Assembly: GCA_002731275.1 (NCBI GenBank)
Contig: PCBK01000003.1
Coordinates: 100,585 to 164,584 of the forward strand
DNA from: Deltaproteobacteria bacterium
Lineage (GTDB): Bacteria; Myxococcota_C; UBA6777
Length of the DNA stretch: 64,000 bases
Direction: 5' to 3'
Under the pieces are notes generated by a model, which had not been told where the DNA came from, searched no databases, and saw only the letters and a list, made by a program, of their open reading frames with translations. Positions 60,715 to 64,000 of this stretch are shown here, piece by piece. Positions within the stretch are counted from its first letter, which is position 1. Each line of letters begins with the position of its first letter. The translations under genes and the position numbers were made by a program.

Positions 60715-63650
60715 ATCGGGGAATCCTCACAAATCGCAGTGCCAGCCCCGTGAGATGCATTTGCAAGCGAATAACACATATACTTTGCCATCAATGCCCA
60801 ATCATTTGGTGCTGGAACGCTTGCATCGAATATCGCGTCGGCATATGGAATGAAATAAATGTGCTTATTGAAACTATACGCGCCATAAAACGCTCCAGCA
60901 GGGAGCCTCAGCAGCGCCGGACGACCTAATACATAGCCATTGGATCCGCTTCCAGACACGTCATTAAACAACTGGAATTTGAAGTTACTTGCATTATACG
61001 GAACCGAAGCAGCTCTTTGGAAGAGATCTCCTGAAGACTTTCCATACCAAACATGAAATCCATTTTGATAACCAGCTCGATCATCATAGACCACATCAAC
61101 GCCTGTACTGGACTTGTTAAAAGAAGTATAACGACTGTAAATATCGGCCAAAACACCTTGATCTTCCCACAAGCCAGATGTTGTCTTTTTGTACTTATGT
61201 ATTTTTTCTGACGTTTCGCTCACAAGAAACATATACTCAGCCGAACCAACCTTTACAATAGTAGGCGCACTTTTAGCAAGAAGAACATTGCTTTGTGAGT
61301 CCTTTTGTTCTGAGATCAAGAGAAGACCCGAACCTGAAAACTCAAACATCTTCACCTTTCCATCGACCCCTCCCTCGTTTCTCGTGAAGTATATTTGAAG
61401 GGTTCCACTATCCTTTTTGTACACCTTGGGACTCGAATCAGAGACAACATTCAGAATGGTAACACCACTCACAACATCGTTTGCATCGATCGAAAAGTAT
61501 GCAATTTTATCATCTGCTGCATTTCTATAGAATACGTACAATTTCTCTTGAAAACCAACAAAGAGCGTTTGAGAAGAAGGGCTCTCATAAGCTGCGCCTT
61601 GTATCTGTGGTGCTGTAGGTAGAATATCACTCCAAGTTGAACCCGTTCTTTTTTTGATCAAAATTCTCCTGTTTGATGCGGCAGTCATTTCGATGGTCGT
61701 TAAGTAGATACTTCCATTAAAGGACGTCAAAGAAACGCCACCAACGATCTCAGACCCCGAAGCAAGACAAAATCCATTCGAAGAACACGTTCCTGAAGTT
61801 GGATTGGAGTTGATATGTTGATACAAGAAAGGATTTTCTCCAGAGGCTCCGTCACCAGAGGCAGCGCCATTTGCAAAAATGAAAGCCTTGGTGGAGGACT
61901 CGCAACTCGGGAGCCCATTGCGATTCCAATCGATACAACCAAAATTTGGGACAAACGGATCGCCTTGCACCGAAAATAGATAAGGAACATTCGACAAATA
62001 ATGATAGTAACCTTTTACATCAAGAACAGGAACTCCAGAAAACCCCACAGTTTCATTTAAGTTGGAAGGATTTAGAGAAGGATATGATCCATCAGCAAAT
62101 TGCAATGGTGCATTTGGAGTAATAGAGTTTAGACTATCATAACCATAGTTCATGATGCTTGGATAGTTTGGTTTATAATTGAAGGAAAGTGCACTCTTTG
62201 GATCCCCTCCGTGCTTCAGACCGAGAACATGACCAAGTTCGTGGGCAAAGTGCTTAGAGTTTCTGAAATCGAATTTGTAATCCCCTATATTAGTCCCCGC
62301 ACTAGAACGCATAATAGCGAGATGCCATATCCCCATACGTTCATTGCTCATAGACAAGGTGCCGGTCGTCACATTCTCACTACCTCCCCAGTTTCCGTAG
62401 GAGTATCGAGAGTCACTCTGACCATTGATCGTACCATAACCGCTCACAGGATCGCCCGAATGAACCTGAATGTCAATATGCATACGCATACCACCTTGTC
62501 CGTTGGGATTGTTAAGAAACTGTGAACTTCCAGAGCCTTCGCTGTATATTCTGAAAATCAAATCCAAGTCAGCCTTTGACATTGCCGTTTGCCCAGGCTC
62601 TCGATCAACTTCGATAAAGATATCTTTGTGTGAAGGTGTTGCACCATAACGAGATAGCTCAGTGTGATCGTCACCCAAGGTTCTTCCAAAAACCTCCCAA
62701 CTATCAGGAATTCCATCCCCATCTGTATCCCGAGCATTATGAACATTTGCACAAACGCCCACACCAGGAGTTGAAGAAGTGCAATGTAAATCAACACCAG
62801 GCTTGCATGGACAAGTCCCCAAAGCGACTTCAAGTTGATTCCCAAGACCATCGCAATCGAGATCATACAACGTGTTGCATACACTTGGGTCTACGAAATT
62901 GAAGCTCGAGACATTGGGGATATCATTGTGGTAAACCCTAACCTTAAGAGTATCTGTTAATATCACTGAACCGTTATAAGCATACTTGGCAGCCACAACA
63001 ACACCGTTCGAAACCGAAGCTGTTCCTGTTTTGACAGCAGCAGAATAACGCACCCCACTATCGTCGTCAAAACGAACATTTTCACCATTCGACGATGCAA
63101 GCAAAAGAACAGTATCAGCTATTCCTCCTCCCAAATCAGACAGAACAGCAGCCTGAAACGTTTCATCCCCAAGCCAAGAAGTTTGCCAAAACTTACCCCC
63201 AAATGGCAAATCGAAGTCTACAAGGACACTGTCCACCCATAACTCCGTTTTGCCTCCATTTGTTCCATTGTAACTCCGGATGACAAGTTTATATACCCCG
63301 TCTGTTGGAATGGTACAATTCGTCCCCAGAGCAATCAAAGACTCTCGACTTTGGAGAGTAAAATCATCATTTGTACAAACCACCTCCCCTGTATCACTAC
63401 GCACAATCGACATCACAGGGTCAGCGGATGAAGACGAACTACCAGGCATCGTTGTTGAATTTTTTGTTTCAAACACAGTGTTATCGCTAGTCGTTAGCCA
63501 ATAACTCCGAACTGTTATGTAATCTTGATGGTAAGACTCCAGTTCTACTTCACAAAATTTGTCAGTAGAAGCACATGCAAACACATCTCCAACACCCAAC
63601 GAAAAAAAAGAAAACCAGCCAAAAACCAACAAACATGTAAACTTTCTCAT
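60711..63650 (-). CDS. Secreted metzincin-type metalloprotease
   Basis: A 979-residue secreted protein. A signal peptide ends near VGDVFACA. An N-terminal beta domain (about 30-240) may be a lectin-like or PPC fold. Two calcium-binding thrombospondin-type acidic repeats follow (YDLDCDGLGNQLE and DTDGDGIPDSWE, about 268-315). The zinc motif HELGHVLGLKH (residues 470-480; HExxHxxGxxH) is that of metzincins. The Met-turn could be MNYGYDSL. The C-terminal 400 residues are a propeller-like domain with SxG strands. AAAGGAG lies seven bases before the ATG at 63650. It sits in an operon with a coiled-coil protein upstream and the propeller lipoprotein downstream. Confidence 0.85.
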   Translation of the reverse strand: MRKFTCLLVFGWFSFFSLGVGDVFACASTDKFCEVELESYHQDYITVRSYWLTTSDNTVFETKNSTTMPGSSSSSADPVMSIVRSDTGEVVCTNDDFTLQSRESLIALGTNCTIPTDGVYKLVIRSYNGTNGGKTELWVDSVLVDFDLPFGGKFWQTSWLGDETFQAAVLSDLGGGIADTVLLLASSNGENVRFDDDSGVRYSAAVKTGTASVSNGVVVAAKYAYNGSVILTDTLKVRVYHNDIPNVSSFNFVDPSVCNTLYDLDCDGLGNQLEVALGTCPCKPGVDLHCTSSTPGVGVCANVHNARDTDGDGIPDSWEVFGRTLGDDHTELSRYGATPSHKDIFIEVDREPGQTAMSKADLDLIFRIYSEGSGSSQFLNNPNGQGGMRMHIDIQVHSGDPVSGYGTINGQSDSRYSYGNWGGSENVTTGTLSMSNERMGIWHLAIMRSSAGTNIGDYKFDFRNSKHFAHELGHVLGLKHGGDPKSALSFNYKPNYPSIMNYGYDSLNSITPNAPLQFADGSYPSLNPSNLNETVGFSGVPVLDVKGYYHYLSNVPYLFSVQGDPFVPNFGCIDWNRNGLPSCESSTKAFIFANGAASGDGASGENPFLYQHINSNPTSGTCSSNGFCLASGSEIVGGVSLTSFNGSIYLTTIEMTAASNRRILIKKRTGSTWSDILPTAPQIQGAAYESPSSQTLFVGFQEKLYVFYRNAADDKIAYFSIDANDVVSGVTILNVVSDSSPKVYKKDSGTLQIYFTRNEGGVDGKVKMFEFSGSGLLLISEQKDSQSNVLLAKSAPTIVKVGSAEYMFLVSETSEKIHKYKKTTSGLWEDQGVLADIYSRYTSFNKSSTGVDVVYDDRAGYQNGFHVWYGKSSGDLFQRAASVPYNASNFKFQLFNDVSGSGSNGYVLGRPALLRLPAGAFYGAYSFNKHIYFIPYADAIFDASVPAPNDWALMAKYMCYSLANASHGAGTAICEDSPI

Positions 63651-63664
63651 GTGATTCTCCTTTC

Positions 63665-64000
63665 TCACTTCAGCATTTGCTCTTTGAGTTGGGCAACTCT
63701 CTTCATCTTCTCAGCATCCGAAAGAGCCTTCCATTCACCATCCAAACGTTTCTTCAACTCGTTTTGGTACTTGTCATCCTTCTTCTTCTGAAGTTCTCTC
63801 GCCTTTTGTTCAGCAACAGCGTCATGGTTCTTCGGTAAAAAGGTGTACTTCTGGCGAGCAAAACTCTTGCACATACTCATGTCAATGGGTACTTGTAGCG
63901 AGAATGGTTTGGTGACATTCCAACGCAAGGAACCCTGTGTTGTATAGCCAGTAGTCTGCTCGCCTCTCAAAACGATTTCAACAGGCCGACCATGAAAAAA
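63665..64000 (-). CDS. Partial protein with charged coiled-coil C-terminus (cut by window edge)
   Basis: The frame is open to the last base of the window, so the N-terminus is missing. The visible 111 residues start at ...FFHGRPVEIVLRGEQTTGY, with a beta-type section to about residue 60 and a Lys/Glu-rich helix (KARELQKKKDD, then EMKKR-like repeats ending in AQLKEQMLK). It ends 15 bases before the metalloprotease start and is in the same operon. Probably a secreted or structural protein. Family not recognised. Confidence 0.6.
   Translation of the reverse strand, partial: FFHGRPVEIVLRGEQTTGYTTQGSLRWNVTKPFSLQVPIDMSMCKSFARQKYTFLPKNHDAVAEQKARELQKKKDDKYQNELKKRLDGEWKALSDAEKMKRVAQLKEQMLK

Overview
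This window appears to come from a Gram-negative, myxobacteria-like (Myxococcota/Bradymonadota, 'deltaproteobacterial') chromosome of moderate GC content. The signs are several lipoproteins with Pro/Glu/Thr linkers and C-x-x-D-x-D-C cysteine modules, MopE-type 'DNDCDG' repeats, a surface VWA protein, a Ser/Thr kinase beside an FHA/sigma-54 activator and a PP2C phosphatase, and a UGA-encoded selenoprotein. I saw no rRNA, tRNA, CRISPR array, phage or transposase gene. All function names come from motifs read by eye, not from database searches.

Layout. 1-2.5 kb: an HpcH/HpaI lyase and an MDR reductase, both on the minus strand. 2.8-5.1 kb: an SMI1/KNR4-ankyrin protein, a partner protein and a small exported peptide. 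5.5-8.2 kb: a large VWA lipoprotein closed by a strong terminator. 8.3-8.6 kb: an ArsC-like selenoprotein whose UGA splits the reading frame. 8.8-11.6 kb: an acetyltransferase, then membrane protein, lipoprotein and TetR genes that follow tolC. 11.7-18.3 kb: a TolC/MFP/RND efflux pump read from a divergent promoter with two matched operator-like palindromes. 18.4-23.2 kb: membrane protein, membrane-fused condensation-type acyltransferase, SDR and FAD monooxygenase, suggesting lipid or secondary metabolism.

23.3-43.2 kb is a defence island. An ABC-type ATPase sits with a possible TOPRIM-like partner. A HEAT-repeat protein and a methyltransferase follow. Then comes a complete class 1 DISARM locus in the order drmD, drmMI, drmA, drmB, drmC. 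It is interrupted between drmMI and drmA by an unrecognised gene on the opposite strand and a cluster of related palindromes. A secreted protein-glutaminase-like enzyme and an amino-acid permease follow.

45.9-47.2 kb has no genes and is packed with palindromes and direct repeats. Two copies of one repeat keep a hairpin despite three compensatory base-pair changes. 47.2-51.7 kb is a signalling block: kinase, FHA/sigma-54 activator, PP2C phosphatase and a propeller-like protein. 51.8-56.9 kb joins an aldo/keto reductase, truncated haemoglobin, membrane-anchored DtxR-FeoA fusion and FeoB, pointing to ferrous iron uptake and redox handling; a 176-bp inverted-repeat element lies just before feoB. 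57-64 kb has a GFA-family protein, a large unknown, and a minus-strand operon of coiled-coil protein (cut by the window edge), secreted metzincin-type protease and propeller lipoprotein.

Most notable are the selenoprotein with its SECIS-like hairpin, the DISARM locus with its embedded gene and palindromes, the symmetrical efflux operators, the covarying intergenic hairpin and the inverted-repeat element in the feo operon.
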